A stretch of DNA of 42,839 nucleotides from Mariprofundus sp. EBB-1 (GTDB taxonomy: Bacteria; Pseudomonadota; Zetaproteobacteria; Mariprofundales; Mariprofundaceae): positions 1 through 42,839 of the forward strand of contig NZ_RCFQ01000027.1 in assembly GCF_003665155.1 (NCBI RefSeq), written 5' to 3'. A program made the position numbers and the translations under genes. Under the pieces are notes generated by a model, which did not search any database, had not been told where the DNA came from, and was given only the letters and a program-made list of their open reading frames with translations. Each line of letters begins with the position of its first letter. Position 1 is the stretch's first letter. Shown piece after piece: positions 1 to 7,731 of the stretch.

Positions 1-148
1 ATTTTTTCACCACATTCCCATAGGGGAGCCACTCTCGGCTTTGGCATCCTGCATCGCTCTACCTCCCCCATCCATGGGGTCGTTGCTTCGCCATCAGGTG
101 AATGCTGGATACAGCAGAGAATATACCCTGGGGTATTCACCTTCTTCA

Positions 149-172
149 CAGGCGCGGCCGGTGAATGCTTTT
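149..172 (+). repeat. 24-base inverted repeat, left copy
   Basis: These 24 bases are the exact reverse complement of 867-890. The two copies bracket fxsA. They are GC-rich, with GGCGCGGCCGGTGAATGC at the heart, and include the GGTGAAT heptamer that recurs in this region. Perfect identity across 24 bases suggests a recent copy or selection on the motif. Confidence 0.85.
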
Positions 173-267
173 GACTATGCCTGTCGGCGGATACTCCACT
201 TCCATGCAGCGCATCCCATATCTATCTGCACAGCTCAATCCTACAATGCCTTTACTCTGCGAAACTT

Positions 268-309
268 TCCCCCAGGGGAGTCTCTCTTGCACAAGTGCAA
301 TTCACCTTC
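268..309 (-). repeat. CCCCTGGGGG-family repeat, copy 1
   Basis: Read on the minus strand, this copy runs from GAAGGTGAAT to a perfect 20-base match, AGAGAGACTCCCCTGGGGGA, shared with 1148-1167. A diverged third copy lies at 35232-35251 (18 of 20 bases match) and a fragment at about 2164-2173. The GAAGGTGAAT head sits at the same distance from the tail in the copy at 1126-1167. Confidence 0.75.
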
Positions 310-412
310 TGCGTACTCCGAGGTGAAAGCTTTTAACTGTTTTAGTGTGGTTGACCTGACATCACACATCATCAGCCTTGAATGTAGAGCCAAACATCCC
401 TATACATGACCT

Positions 413-847
413 ATGTTAAGAATTTTATTTCTACTATTTATATCTATCCCGCTGCTTGAACTATGGTTACTGATTGAAGTTGGTAGCGGCATCGGTGGTC
501 TTTCGACCATTGCCCTGTGCCTACTCACCGCCGCCCTTGGTGGCTTCCTGATTCGTTGGCAAGGCATGAGTACTTTGATCGATGCGCAAAAACGCATGGC
601 ACATGGTGAAGCACCCATTGAACACGGCTTGCATGGTTTAATGATCGCCTTTTCAGGCCTACTCCTGTTCACACCGGGCTTCATCACCGACAGCATGGGC
701 TTTCTGCTACTGTTTCCGCCCTTTCGCCGCCTTGTGATTGGCATGTTACCATTTCAAAAAATTAATCAGACAAACCCTGGGAACAGATCAGGCTCTTCTG
801 ATATCATAGATGCTGAAGTCATTACCCACGACAAGCATATTTCATAA
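413..847 (+). CDS. fxsA: FxsA family membrane protein
   Basis: Small inner-membrane protein of 144 residues, the usual size for the FxsA family. Family knowledge: E. coli FxsA, when overproduced, relieves phage T7 exclusion by the F plasmid; its normal role is unclear. The sequence has hydrophobic helices at about residues 2-22, 27-47 and 75-100, a charged loop between the second and third, and the family's FTPGFITD stretch before the last helix. The C-terminal 35 residues are polar and probably cytoplasmic. The ATG at 413 is the only sensible start. No Shine-Dalgarno sequence is obvious. The gene stands alone, between repeat-rich gaps. Identification rests on the hydrophobic pattern plus the PGF motif. 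Confidence 0.85.
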   Translation: MLRILFLLFISIPLLELWLLIEVGSGIGGLSTIALCLLTAALGGFLIRWQGMSTLIDAQKRMAHGEAPIEHGLHGLMIAFSGLLLFTPGFITDSMGFLLLFPPFRRLVIGMLPFQKINQTNPGNRSGSSDIIDAEVITHDKHIS

Positions 848-866
848 TATGTGGATAAAAACCGAA

Positions 867-890
867 AAAAGCATTCACCGGCCGCGCCTG
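867..890 (-). repeat. 24-base inverted repeat, right copy
   Basis: Exact reverse complement of 149-172. It begins 20 bases after the fxsA stop codon, so it could form a hairpin only with the distant left copy, not alone. Confidence 0.85.
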
Positions 891-910
891 CACATCCGGA
901 ACAAAGGCAT

Positions 911-1134
911 TTCACCGCAGAGGACGCAAAGTTACGCAGAGTAAAACCTAAAAATAGTATTTAAGACGCGTTGCCTTATATCAATATAGCAGAGCTAGAA
1001 ACGCGGCTTCAGATGGTGACACAGACTCTCAAGAGGCATTCGGGGACTCGCCCATCATTCAAGGAAAAGCCAACACTATAAACCGATCCTTATAAATCAA
1101 ATGTCGTTGCTTTACTCTGCGTACTGAAGGTGAA
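911..1134. repeat. inverted-repeat element with CGCAGAG-type ends
   Basis: The left end (911-948) is built from TTCACCGCAGAGGACGCAAA followed by ACGCAGAGTAAAAC. The right end (about 1108-1134) is an imperfect reverse complement, with GCTTTACTCTGCGTAC and then GGTGAA. About 160 bases of non-coding sequence lie between them. Its build resembles the CACGAA-type elements at 11219, 13290 and 35166. Confidence 0.55.
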
Positions 1135-1167
1135 TCGAGTTTACGAGAGAGAGACTCCCCTGGGGGA
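1126..1167 (+). repeat. CCCCTGGGGG-family repeat, copy 2
   Basis: Plus-strand copy sharing a perfect 20-base tail with 268-287 on the other strand, as well as the GAAGGTGAAT head. The tail contains the near-palindrome TCCCCTGGGGGA, which could be a protein-binding core. Confidence 0.75.
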
Positions 1168-1288
1168 CTGCGGTAAACTATTCTTAGATTACTAACCCGT
1201 GCCGGCGACGCTGCTTGACCTGCATCATTGCACCCGTACATTTCAGCTTACATTTTTTTCAACACTCGCAACAATGGAGGCAACAACT

Positions 1289-1951
1289 ATGAACGTAGCA
1301 ACAATGACAACCAGCCAGGTAGCTGATGATCGCATCGGCTTTTTAGGTAAAACATACGGCATGCTTGCCCTCTGTATCGCTGCCGGCAGCATCGGCGCAT
1401 ACATGTCCATGGGCTTCGCTTTCCCGCAGGAACATCCCTTCATGATGTTATTTGTCATGATCGGCGGCATCTTTCTGGTACAGGGCGTTCGCCACATTCC
1501 GGGCATCAACTTCATCGCCCTGCTGGCTTTTGGCGCCATCACCGGCATGGCGATCTCTCCACTGGTAGGCATGGTGGCTGCAAAATCCGGTACGCTGGTT
1601 ACACAAGCATTTATGACCACTGCCGTAGCATTTGTTTCATTGACCGCTTACACCTTTATTTCCCGTCGTGACTTTTCTTTTCTAAAAGGTTTCGTCTGGA
1701 CAGGGCTGATTGCCATGATCGTATTGGGCCTGTCCAACTACTTCTTCTTTGAATCACCACTATTATCACTAAGCCTGTCCGGTATTGGTGTGTTGCTGTT
1801 CTCAGCGTTCATCCTGTATGACACATCGAACATTCTGCGCGATTACCCGAATGACGAGTATATTTCCGCAGCACTGACCCTCTACCTGGATGTGTTTCTA
1901 CTGTTCCAGCACGTGCTTGCGATGTTCGGCATGCTCGGCGGCGATGACTAA
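1289..1951 (+). CDS. Bax inhibitor-1/YccA family membrane protein
   Basis: Integral membrane protein of 220 residues in the Bax inhibitor-1 (TMBIM/YccA/YbhL) family. These are seven-helix proteins; bacterial members include a calcium leak channel (YetJ) and YccA, a modulator of the FtsH protease. I see about seven hydrophobic segments from residue 22 to the C-terminus. The family's late acidic region is present: YDTSNILRDYPNDEYISAAL followed by the helix LYLDVFLLFQ. The start at 1289 is chosen over an in-frame frame opening further upstream because GGAGG sits at 1276-1280, eight bases before it. An ATG at 1274 is a weaker alternative. Which branch of the family it belongs to cannot be said from reading alone. 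Confidence 0.9.
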   Translation: MNVATMTTSQVADDRIGFLGKTYGMLALCIAAGSIGAYMSMGFAFPQEHPFMMLFVMIGGIFLVQGVRHIPGINFIALLAFGAITGMAISPLVGMVAAKSGTLVTQAFMTTAVAFVSLTAYTFISRRDFSFLKGFVWTGLIAMIVLGLSNYFFFESPLLSLSLSGIGVLLFSAFILYDTSNILRDYPNDEYISAALTLYLDVFLLFQHVLAMFGMLGGDD

Positions 1952-1963
1952 GCTCCACACCTT

Positions 1964-2275
1964 TAACTAGCAGATAAAACCAAAAGCGAGCCACGAATTT
2001 CACGAATACACACGAATAAGGCAGAGAAACTGCTATAGAATATCAGTGGCTAATGTTTTCTGATCACGTACTAATTTCAGCTGTCTCACGGTCTATTAAC
2101 CCCATCGTTAACTAACAGACAAGACCACAAGCAAGCCAGAAGGTGAATTGTGACTAGATGAATCCCCCAGGGTAATTTCTTTGCGCCAACACATTCACCA
2201 TGTAAGGCAATGATCATAGATTTTTAATTCGTGTTAATTCGTGAAATTCGTGGCTGATGTTTTCCTGATCACATC
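1964..2275. repeat. tandem pair of repeat units with CACGAAT-type inverted ends
   Basis: The left end reads AGCCACGAATTTCACGAAT (1990-2008) and the right end is its extended complement, with GTTAATTCGTG and AATTCGTGGCTG (about 2231-2255). A second internal end (GTGGCTAATGTTTTCTGATCAC, 2046-2067) matches the outer right end, and the flank at 2107 matches the flank at 1964. So an ancestral unit has been duplicated and its cores have diverged. Confidence 0.6.
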
Positions 2276-2302
2276 TGCAGCCCTTTACCGGGCTGCATTT
2301 TT
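2276..2302 (+). terminator. rho-independent terminator
   Basis: An eight-base-pair perfect stem, TGCAGCCC with GGGCTGCA, a six-base loop and a run of five Ts. It probably ends transcription of the Bax-inhibitor gene, although it lies over 300 bases after the stop codon, on the far side of the repeat units. Confidence 0.8.
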
Positions 2303-2373
2303 GTTGAGGCTCTGTGTGCATGACGCTAGCCTCTGTTTTTTAACAACTTAGCAACACAACACTGGAGACAGAT

Positions 2374-2544
2374 ATGCTTGATAAAGCGCTGATGGAAATC
2401 CTGGCCTGCCCTAAATGCAAGGGCGATGTACACTACAATGAGCAAAACAGTGGTCTGGTTTGTGACAGCTGTCAGCTCGAATATCCGATTCGCGATGACA
2501 TCCCTGTCATGCTTATTGATGAAGCCAAAAGCCTGAGCGCGTAA
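2374..2544 (+). CDS. Trm112-like small zinc protein (YcaR/UPF0434 family)
   Basis: A 56-residue protein of the Trm112/YcaR family. Visible features are the family opening LMEILACPKCKG, with Cys12 and Cys15 (CPxC), and a second pair, Cys34 and Cys37, in CDSCQLEYPI. Together they look like a four-cysteine zinc site. The C-terminal stretch IRDDIPVMLIDEA is the family hallmark. Relatives activate methyltransferases in eukaryotes and archaea; in E. coli, ycaR lies beside lpxK and kdsB, and its role is unsettled. GGAG lies seven bases before the ATG. It leads the LPS operon, in line with the usual neighbourhood. Confidence 0.9.
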   Translation: MLDKALMEILACPKCKGDVHYNEQNSGLVCDSCQLEYPIRDDIPVMLIDEAKSLSA

Positions 2545-2563
2545 CACCCCCTTCTCTGCCAAC

Positions 2564-3436
2564 ATGGCATTCATGGTTAAAATCCTGTTCTATCTGATTC
2601 GCTGTCTGCCGGTTCGACTGGCCGGAGCCATTGGAGCGGGTCTAGGGCGTGCGGCCTATCTCATCGATGGCCGCCATCGCCAGATTGCCATGCGTAATCT
2701 GCATCGTCTCTATCCACAAAAAAGCATGGCATGGAAACAGCGTATCAGTCGCGAATCCTTTGCCGAACTTGGTCGCACTACCTTTGAGATGCCGCATGTA
2801 TTTCTGCGTTCCAAACAGTTTTTAACATCGCGCATCGAATTCGTCGGTCTGGAAGAGATCAACAAAGCTGCTGCAGCTGGCCACGGTACTGTTTTTACGG
2901 CATGTCATCTCAGCAATTGGGAGATAGGCGCCCTATCCATATCTCTGGTGAATGCTCCCGGCGATCAGATGTATCGGGCTGTGCGTCAACCGCCGCTCGA
3001 TGCATTTCTTAAGCAGTGCAGAGAACGCTTTGGCAATCGCCTGCATGAACGCCGTGAAAATATGCGCTGGATTCCTAAAACACTGAAACAGGGGAAGAGC
3101 GTCTCTATCATGGTGGATCAACACCTTTCCAATGGTGTTCCAGTGCCTTTTATGGGACATCTTGCCCGCTCTACCACCTTGCCTGCAACCTATGCCCGAC
3201 GTAATCATTCAGCCCTGTTTGCCGGCATCGTGCATCGCATTGGTCATCAATTTCGTTTCCGCATTGAATTTAAACGCATAACATTGCCCCCACAACATGC
3301 GGATAGCGAGCAGGATGCACTCGCTGGTACTGCAGCATTGCACGAAGCCTATGCGCAGGCCATTGATCAACGTCCTGAATTGTGGTTATGGATTCATCGG
3401 CGCTGGTTATACCTCGATGAACAGGAGCAAGCATGA
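2564..3436 (+). CDS. LpxL/HtrB-family lipid A or lysophospholipid acyltransferase
   Basis: Inner-membrane acyltransferase of 290 residues in the LpxL/LpxM (HtrB) family, which adds secondary acyl chains to lipid A at the cytoplasmic face. The HX4E catalytic motif is present as HLSNWE near residues 116-121. Other family blocks are a hydrophobic N-terminus, AMRNLHRLYP, the acidic VDQHLSNGVPVPFMG region and the end motif PELWLWIHRRW. The length is typical. The start could be 2564 or the ATG at 2573, and neither has a strong ribosome-binding site. The stop overlaps the next gene's start (ATGA), so the two are probably translationally coupled. Lipid A is the likely substrate because waaF and waaC follow, but which acyl position is modified is unknown. 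Confidence 0.88.
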   Translation: MAFMVKILFYLIRCLPVRLAGAIGAGLGRAAYLIDGRHRQIAMRNLHRLYPQKSMAWKQRISRESFAELGRTTFEMPHVFLRSKQFLTSRIEFVGLEEINKAAAAGHGTVFTACHLSNWEIGALSISLVNAPGDQMYRAVRQPPLDAFLKQCRERFGNRLHERRENMRWIPKTLKQGKSVSIMVDQHLSNGVPVPFMGHLARSTTLPATYARRNHSALFAGIVHRIGHQFRFRIEFKRITLPPQHADSEQDALAGTAALHEAYAQAIDQRPELWLWIHRRWLYLDEQEQA

Positions 3437-4134
3437 GCAAACATAAGCCCGTTTCCCGCTTGCGCTGGCAAGCCTCACTCAAACTCATTTCAGATCGTTG
3501 GAGTCAAAAAAGCCTGAGTACTGAAAGAGAGCGCCTTGAAAACACCACCCTTTCCACCATCCAACACTATGCCGAGCAATACACTGAAGATGCTTCCGTA
3601 CTTGAAATCGGCGGCGGTCCATGCTGCATTTCCCGCCTGTTGAATCTGAAACACAAAACCTATCTTGATCCGTTAATCGATGATTTCAGACGCATGTTTC
3701 CCGGTGAACTGCCTGAAGATGCTGAATATTTAGCAACAGTGGCTGAACGCATTTCCAAGCCGGCTAATAGTTATGATCTCATTCTCTGCCTGAATATGCT
3801 TTCGCATTCGCTCAATCCGGAATTGATCATGCATGAAATCGAGCGCCTGCTAAAAACCAATGGCACCCTTATCTTATCTATTCGCACACACTGCCCCATT
3901 GAATCCCGTCTGCATTACTGGGCCATGCAGTTTTGTCCTTTCTTGTGTAAAAAAACGCGTCCGTATTACTACTCACTGACCGGCATTCATCGCACATTAC
4001 AACGGCACTTCAATATTATTGAAGAAAAAAGACTGAACATCAGACCGTTTTCAAACCCGTATATTAATCGCGAATGGCATCTGTTTGTCTGCACCCACAA
4101 AACCAGCCTTCCACACACATCCGGTAGCGCATGA
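3433..4134 (+). CDS. class I SAM-dependent methyltransferase
   Basis: Protein of 233 residues with the Rossmann-type SAM-binding motifs of class I methyltransferases: motif I VLEIGGGP at residues 56-63, an acidic strand end YLDP at 77-80, the motif IV region YDLILCLNMLSH at 114-125, and GTLILSI at 144-150. It has no signal peptide or membrane span. Its start overlaps the acyltransferase stop and its own stop overlaps waaF (both ATGA). It therefore sits inside the LPS operon and may methylate a sugar or another envelope intermediate. The substrate cannot be read from the sequence. Confidence 0.8.
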   Translation: MSKHKPVSRLRWQASLKLISDRWSQKSLSTERERLENTTLSTIQHYAEQYTEDASVLEIGGGPCCISRLLNLKHKTYLDPLIDDFRRMFPGELPEDAEYLATVAERISKPANSYDLILCLNMLSHSLNPELIMHEIERLLKTNGTLILSIRTHCPIESRLHYWAMQFCPFLCKKTRPYYYSLTGIHRTLQRHFNIIEEKRLNIRPFSNPYINREWHLFVCTHKTSLPHTSGSA

Positions 4135-5111
4135 CAAAAGATCAACATCTGGTACTGATGCCGCCAAACTGGATTGGTGATGTCATTATGGCCCAACCCG
4201 CACTGAAAAGCATCGCAACCTATTATGCTCAGCACGGAACTGCGCAGATTTCGGTATGCGGCAGAGCATGGTTAAAAGAGCTGCTGCCATACCTTGGCCT
4301 AAACCATGCCCAATATCAGTCGAGCATTCCTGCTGCCGACACCGCCTTCCTGTTCCCCAACAGTTTCCGTTCCGCCTGGCAGTGCCGTCAGGCAGGGATT
4401 AAGCAGATCATCGGCTATCGTGGCCAGTGGCGCAGTCTGTTATTGAGTCGGGCACTGCCCCATCGTATAGACACCTTACATCAACACCACCGTCTGTTTC
4501 ATCTCGATATTGCCGCACAGATGAATATCCCGACAGAAGACACGGCAGTTACGCTTTCAAGCCCTGCCGGTGACAAATTAGCCGGGCAGAAGCTCATGCA
4601 GCAACATGGTCTGGATCCGGAACGGGTCATCTGCATTGCTCCGGGCGCCCAATTCGGGGCGGCCAAATGTTATCCACCGGATGGTTTTCATGCGGTGGTT
4701 AAGCAGTTGGCAGACACAGGCTCGCAACCGCTTACGCTGGGCATGCCGGAAGATCATGCCACTAGCCAGCAGATCATAGCCGACATCACCAGCCCGCACT
4801 GGAATGCGGCAGGATCAACCAATATGACCGAAGCCCTGCAATTGATTTCCGCATCTAAACTCATGCTGTGCAATGATTCAGGCCTGATGCATGTCGCCGC
4901 CGGCTTAGGTATTCCAACGGTAACACCATTCGGAGCCACGGACCCTGCGCGCACGGCTCCCTCGGGCCCGCGTGTAAACGTCTTGTATCAACCGGCAGAT
5001 TGCAGTCCATGCCTGCAACGCGAATGCAGTGTCAGCGGCCATCCCTGCATGGCCAACATCACACCGACCATGCTATTGGATGCATGCAGATCCATGCTTG
5101 CTGACCACTGA
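4131..5111 (+). CDS. waaF: ADP-heptose:LPS heptosyltransferase II
   Basis: Family GT9 glycosyltransferase of 326 residues that adds the second L-glycero-D-manno-heptose to the LPS inner core in the cytoplasm. Markers are the N-terminal PPNWIGDVIMAQPAL (residues 11-25), the ADP-heptose-binding motif NDSGLMHVAAGLG (248-260), and the C-terminal DPARTAPSGP region followed by a cysteine cluster (Cys291, 294, 299, 306) seen in many WaaF proteins. It overlaps the preceding methyltransferase by four bases and is followed one base later by the heptosyltransferase I gene. A GT9 paralogue with a different acceptor is possible, but pairing with waaC makes WaaF the best reading. Confidence 0.9.
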   Translation: MTKDQHLVLMPPNWIGDVIMAQPALKSIATYYAQHGTAQISVCGRAWLKELLPYLGLNHAQYQSSIPAADTAFLFPNSFRSAWQCRQAGIKQIIGYRGQWRSLLLSRALPHRIDTLHQHHRLFHLDIAAQMNIPTEDTAVTLSSPAGDKLAGQKLMQQHGLDPERVICIAPGAQFGAAKCYPPDGFHAVVKQLADTGSQPLTLGMPEDHATSQQIIADITSPHWNAAGSTNMTEALQLISASKLMLCNDSGLMHVAAGLGIPTVTPFGATDPARTAPSGPRVNVLYQPADCSPCLQRECSVSGHPCMANITPTMLLDACRSMLADH

Positions 5112-5112
5112 T

Positions 5113-6192
5113 ATGAAGATCCTGATTGTCAAACTATCCGCCTTTGGTGATATTATTCATGCCCTGCCTGCCCTGCAGGACTTACTTGAACGCAAGCAGG
5201 TCAGTGAAGTCCACTGGCTGGTGGATCAACGTTATGGGTTCGTCACAGATATTTTACCGGCCAATGTGATTGTGCATCAGGTTGCGCTCAAAGGTGATCA
5301 CCCTGTGCGCTCTGCCTGGAAAGCCATCAAAGCGCTTCGGGAAATTGGTTTTGATGCGGTCATTGACCTGCAAGGCCTGATCAAATCAGCCGTGCTTGCA
5401 CGCGCTTGTGGTTCACCCGTCTATGCCTTTGATCCACATTTTTTGCGCGAGAAAGCCAGCATGATCTTGACCAGAAATATCCGCTTTCACCCGCAGGATA
5501 AGCATGTGGTGCAGCAATATCGACGTATTGCTGCGGCTCCGTTCACATCATCGTTTGCACCACCTCAGGCATCATCAGACACCCCTACTGAGGCAATTCC
5601 CTACCGCGCACCACAAATCGACATCGCACACAGCCATTGCCGCGCCGATACCACACTGCTTCAACGGCTTGACTTGAAAGCGCACAGTTATGTCATTCTG
5701 CATGCCGCCGGCGGCTGGAAAACAAAACAGCTCCCTGAACAGAGCTGGATAGATATTGCCCGAAGCCTGTATGATCAAGGCATTACACCCCTGTTTAGCT
5801 GGGGAAACGAGACAGAACAAACTCAAGCGCAACACCTTGCAGCACAAAGCAATGGCTACGCCTTGCCCGAACGATTGAATATGTCAGCATTGGTCGCATT
5901 GATTCAAGCAGCTAAAGCTGTGGTTGGCGCAGATACCGGCCTGCTACATCTGGCCGCAGCATTGAATCAAACAACCATCACATTTTGGGGACCGTCTGCA
6001 TCATGGAATTCGGCTCCCTTCACGGTTGAACAAACAGCAACAGAACCACAAAACCCAGAAAAGGTAGTGAAGCATTGGCATATCGAATCCAGTCCGGCCT
6101 GTGGCCCTTGCTTCAAACGCACATGTAATCAATTTGTCTGCATGGATGCGATTAAACCTGAGTCTATTACAAGGATATTACATGAGCTCTGA
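5113..6192 (+). CDS. waaC: ADP-heptose:LPS heptosyltransferase I
   Basis: Family GT9 enzyme of 359 residues that adds the first heptose to Kdo in the LPS inner core. The N-terminus MKILIVKLSAFGDIIHALPA is characteristic of WaaC. DLQGLIKSA near residue 95 and GADTGLLHLAAAL near residue 280 are the acceptor and ADP-heptose regions. The C-terminus carries a CGPCFKRTC cluster. The start at 5113 lies two bases after the waaF stop; an open frame runs upstream within waaF, but the family N-terminus begins here. The middle part (about residues 140-180) carries extra Pro/Ala/Ser-rich sequence compared with typical WaaC. Its end overlaps the next gene by 11 bases. Confidence 0.9.
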   Translation: MKILIVKLSAFGDIIHALPALQDLLERKQVSEVHWLVDQRYGFVTDILPANVIVHQVALKGDHPVRSAWKAIKALREIGFDAVIDLQGLIKSAVLARACGSPVYAFDPHFLREKASMILTRNIRFHPQDKHVVQQYRRIAAAPFTSSFAPPQASSDTPTEAIPYRAPQIDIAHSHCRADTTLLQRLDLKAHSYVILHAAGGWKTKQLPEQSWIDIARSLYDQGITPLFSWGNETEQTQAQHLAAQSNGYALPERLNMSALVALIQAAKAVVGADTGLLHLAAALNQTTITFWGPSASWNSAPFTVEQTATEPQNPEKVVKHWHIESSPACGPCFKRTCNQFVCMDAIKPESITRILHEL

Positions 6193-6784
6193 TCATACAT
6201 TTTCACAGAAGATGCACACCATGCTCCTACGCGCCCGCATTCCAGCCAGCATTCTCATGGGACTGGCTATTATTGTCTTCGCCAATCCCACGCTATCAAG
6301 CTGGCTTATCGGTCTGGCTATTGTCGTCATCGGAGAAGCCCTGCGTATCTGGGCTTCCGGCCATATCCACAAATCGGCCCAGGTCACCTCAACCGGCCCA
6401 TACGCCATGGTACGGCACCCGCTATATCTCGGACATTTCCTGATTGCGACCGGCTTCTGCATTACCGGTGATAGTTTGCCCGCATTTATCATTGTCACCA
6501 TTGCATTCTTCATCATCTATATGCCCACCTGGAAAAATGAAGAGAAGAATTTAACGGAAATGTTTGGCGCTACCTATTCTGATTTCATGGCCAATACTCC
6601 TGCTCTGTTGCCACGCTGGAACCGTAGTGTGTTCAGTGGTTCATTCTCCTGGGAACTGGTAAGCCAGCATCGTGAATGGAAGCATGCAGCCGGCTTAACC
6701 GCCGGCATGATCGGCATGGCCGGCTTAATATTCTGGGATAATTCTATCGCCCTGTTTCTACTCTCGTTGGTGCAAGGCAACTAA
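6182..6784 (+). CDS. isoprenylcysteine carboxyl methyltransferase-type membrane protein
   Basis: Integral membrane protein of 200 residues in the isoprenylcysteine carboxyl methyltransferase/phospholipid methyltransferase superfamily. The signature GPYAMVRHPLYLG (about residues 73-85) matches the conserved RHPxYxG SAM-binding motif, and a second block, WKNEEKNLTEMFG, carries the paired Glu residues typical of the C-terminal motif. Hydrophobic segments lie at about 25-60, 85-120 and 170-197. The ATG at 6182 is preceded by AAGGA and overlaps the end of waaC. Bacterial members of this superfamily methylate varied lipids or small molecules. Its LPS-operon position suggests an envelope substrate, but none can be named. 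Confidence 0.85.
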   Translation: MSSDHTFSQKMHTMLLRARIPASILMGLAIIVFANPTLSSWLIGLAIVVIGEALRIWASGHIHKSAQVTSTGPYAMVRHPLYLGHFLIATGFCITGDSLPAFIIVTIAFFIIYMPTWKNEEKNLTEMFGATYSDFMANTPALLPRWNRSVFSGSFSWELVSQHREWKHAAGLTAGMIGMAGLIFWDNSIALFLLSLVQGN

Positions 6785-6791
6785 TACACAT

Positions 6792-7637
6792 ATGCTGCGT
6801 TTCGGCTTTGCCATACTGTGTGCCTGTTGCCTGACGGTTACAGCGCTTAGCGCTGAGGCGACCGCAGCAACAGAGACAGTCAGCACAGCAAACATCGCTA
6901 CAGCTCTCACCCCATCCTCAACACGCAAGGCTGCTAAAACAGTCGCAACGATCGCGACAAACCAATGCATGCCCTACATTGGTGAACATCTCACATTTAA
7001 CATTGGCTGGGAATTCATTAATGCAGGCTCTACCACACTGGATATCGCCGCTATCGGTAACAATGGCTGGCAAGTCAAAACACTTGCCCGCACCAATAAA
7101 TTCCTTGATGCATTCAGAAAAGTACGGGATTACATCACTGCGGAAGGGCTCTGCGTTGATGGTAAGATGCAAAGCACCCTGTTTGATGCTGACCTGCATG
7201 AGCGCAAATACAGAGCCAAAAAGCGCACCGAATACCTCTGGAAAGAGAACAAAATCACCCATACCCAGAATCAAATCACCGAACACTTTGATGTACCTGC
7301 CGGTCACTTGAGTGTGATTGATGCGTTTCTTACCGTACGCGGGTTAACACTCACACCCGGTCAAACCATCAATATCCCGGTGTTTGATTCACGCAAACAG
7401 TATGAAATTGAAGTGAACATTCTGCCTCGCAAAGAGATACTGAAAGCGCCCTGGGGTGAAAAAGTAAGCTGTATTCTGGTAAGGCCCAAACTGAAAACAG
7501 CAGGCATATTCACCAATAAAGGTGAGATGCTGTTGTGGATGACCGATGATGAACGTCATATTCCACTGAAAATGATGGCCAAAATAAAATTCGGTCGTAT
7601 TTTTGCACATCTTAAGTCATATTCGAAAACGCCATGA
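6792..7637 (+). CDS. DUF3108 domain-containing exported protein
   Basis: Protein of 281 residues with an N-terminal signal peptide (about residues 1-27, ending in AEATA) followed by an Ala/Thr-rich linker. The rest matches DUF3108: it opens with IGEHLTFNIGWEFINAGSTT (about residues 64-83), continues with beta-rich sequence, and contains KRTEYLWKENKITHTQ and late strands ending in LWMTDDERHIPLKMMAKI. Members of this family are periplasmic or outer-membrane-associated and uncharacterised. It follows the methyltransferase by seven bases in the LPS operon. About 95 bases separate it from the carbamoyltransferase, so a secondary promoter is possible there. Confidence 0.85.
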   Translation: MLRFGFAILCACCLTVTALSAEATAATETVSTANIATALTPSSTRKAAKTVATIATNQCMPYIGEHLTFNIGWEFINAGSTTLDIAAIGNNGWQVKTLARTNKFLDAFRKVRDYITAEGLCVDGKMQSTLFDADLHERKYRAKKRTEYLWKENKITHTQNQITEHFDVPAGHLSVIDAFLTVRGLTLTPGQTINIPVFDSRKQYEIEVNILPRKEILKAPWGEKVSCILVRPKLKTAGIFTNKGEMLLWMTDDERHIPLKMMAKIKFGRIFAHLKSYSKTP

Positions 7638-7731
7638 ACAGACACATAGATATTGTAGCAGCGTTCAACGCGATGGATGCTATCACTGATTTAACACACG
7701 CGTTGTCTTATCTATCTTTAGGAGAATTTTC

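Larger units (their letters stand above)
1..412. other. repeat-rich stretch without a convincing gene
   Basis: The 412 bases before fxsA hold no convincing gene. A 122-codon open frame crosses most of it, but it has no ribosome-binding site and its translation looks random. The stretch contains several GGTGAAT/ATTCACC heptamers, an imperfect hairpin with arms at 97-103 and 135-141, a near-palindrome around 124-137, and members of two repeat families whose inverted partners lie beyond fxsA (149-172 and 268-309). I read it as decayed or assembled intergenic repeat DNA. Confidence 0.6.
848..1288. other. gene-free stretch with inverted repeats
   Basis: No supportable gene lies between fxsA and the Bax-inhibitor gene. 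The stretch holds the right copy of the 24-base repeat (867-890), an iterated CGCAGAG-type motif at 911-948 and an inverted counterpart at about 1108-1134, and the plus-strand copy of the CCCCTGGGGG repeat (1126-1167). The promoter of the downstream gene must lie between about 1170 and 1275, but I see no clear -35/-10 pair. Confidence 0.6.
1952..2373. other. gene-free stretch with duplicated repeat unit and terminator
   Basis: No gene is visible between the Bax-inhibitor gene and the Trm112-like gene. The stretch contains two related units (about 1964-2071 and 2107-2275). Each starts with a version of TTAACTAGCAGATAAAACC and ends in TGGCTnATGTTTTnCTGATCAC. CACGAATT-type iterations lie inside them. 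The second unit ends directly before a hairpin terminator at 2276-2302. Confidence 0.6.

Noticed and set aside
41..409. 122-codon open frame before fxsA
   Set aside because: No ribosome-binding site, composition unlike a protein, and it spans several dispersed repeats.
1964..2275. CRISPR array from the repeated CACGAATT motifs
   Set aside because: Repeats are short, inverted rather than regularly spaced direct repeats, and no cas genes are present.
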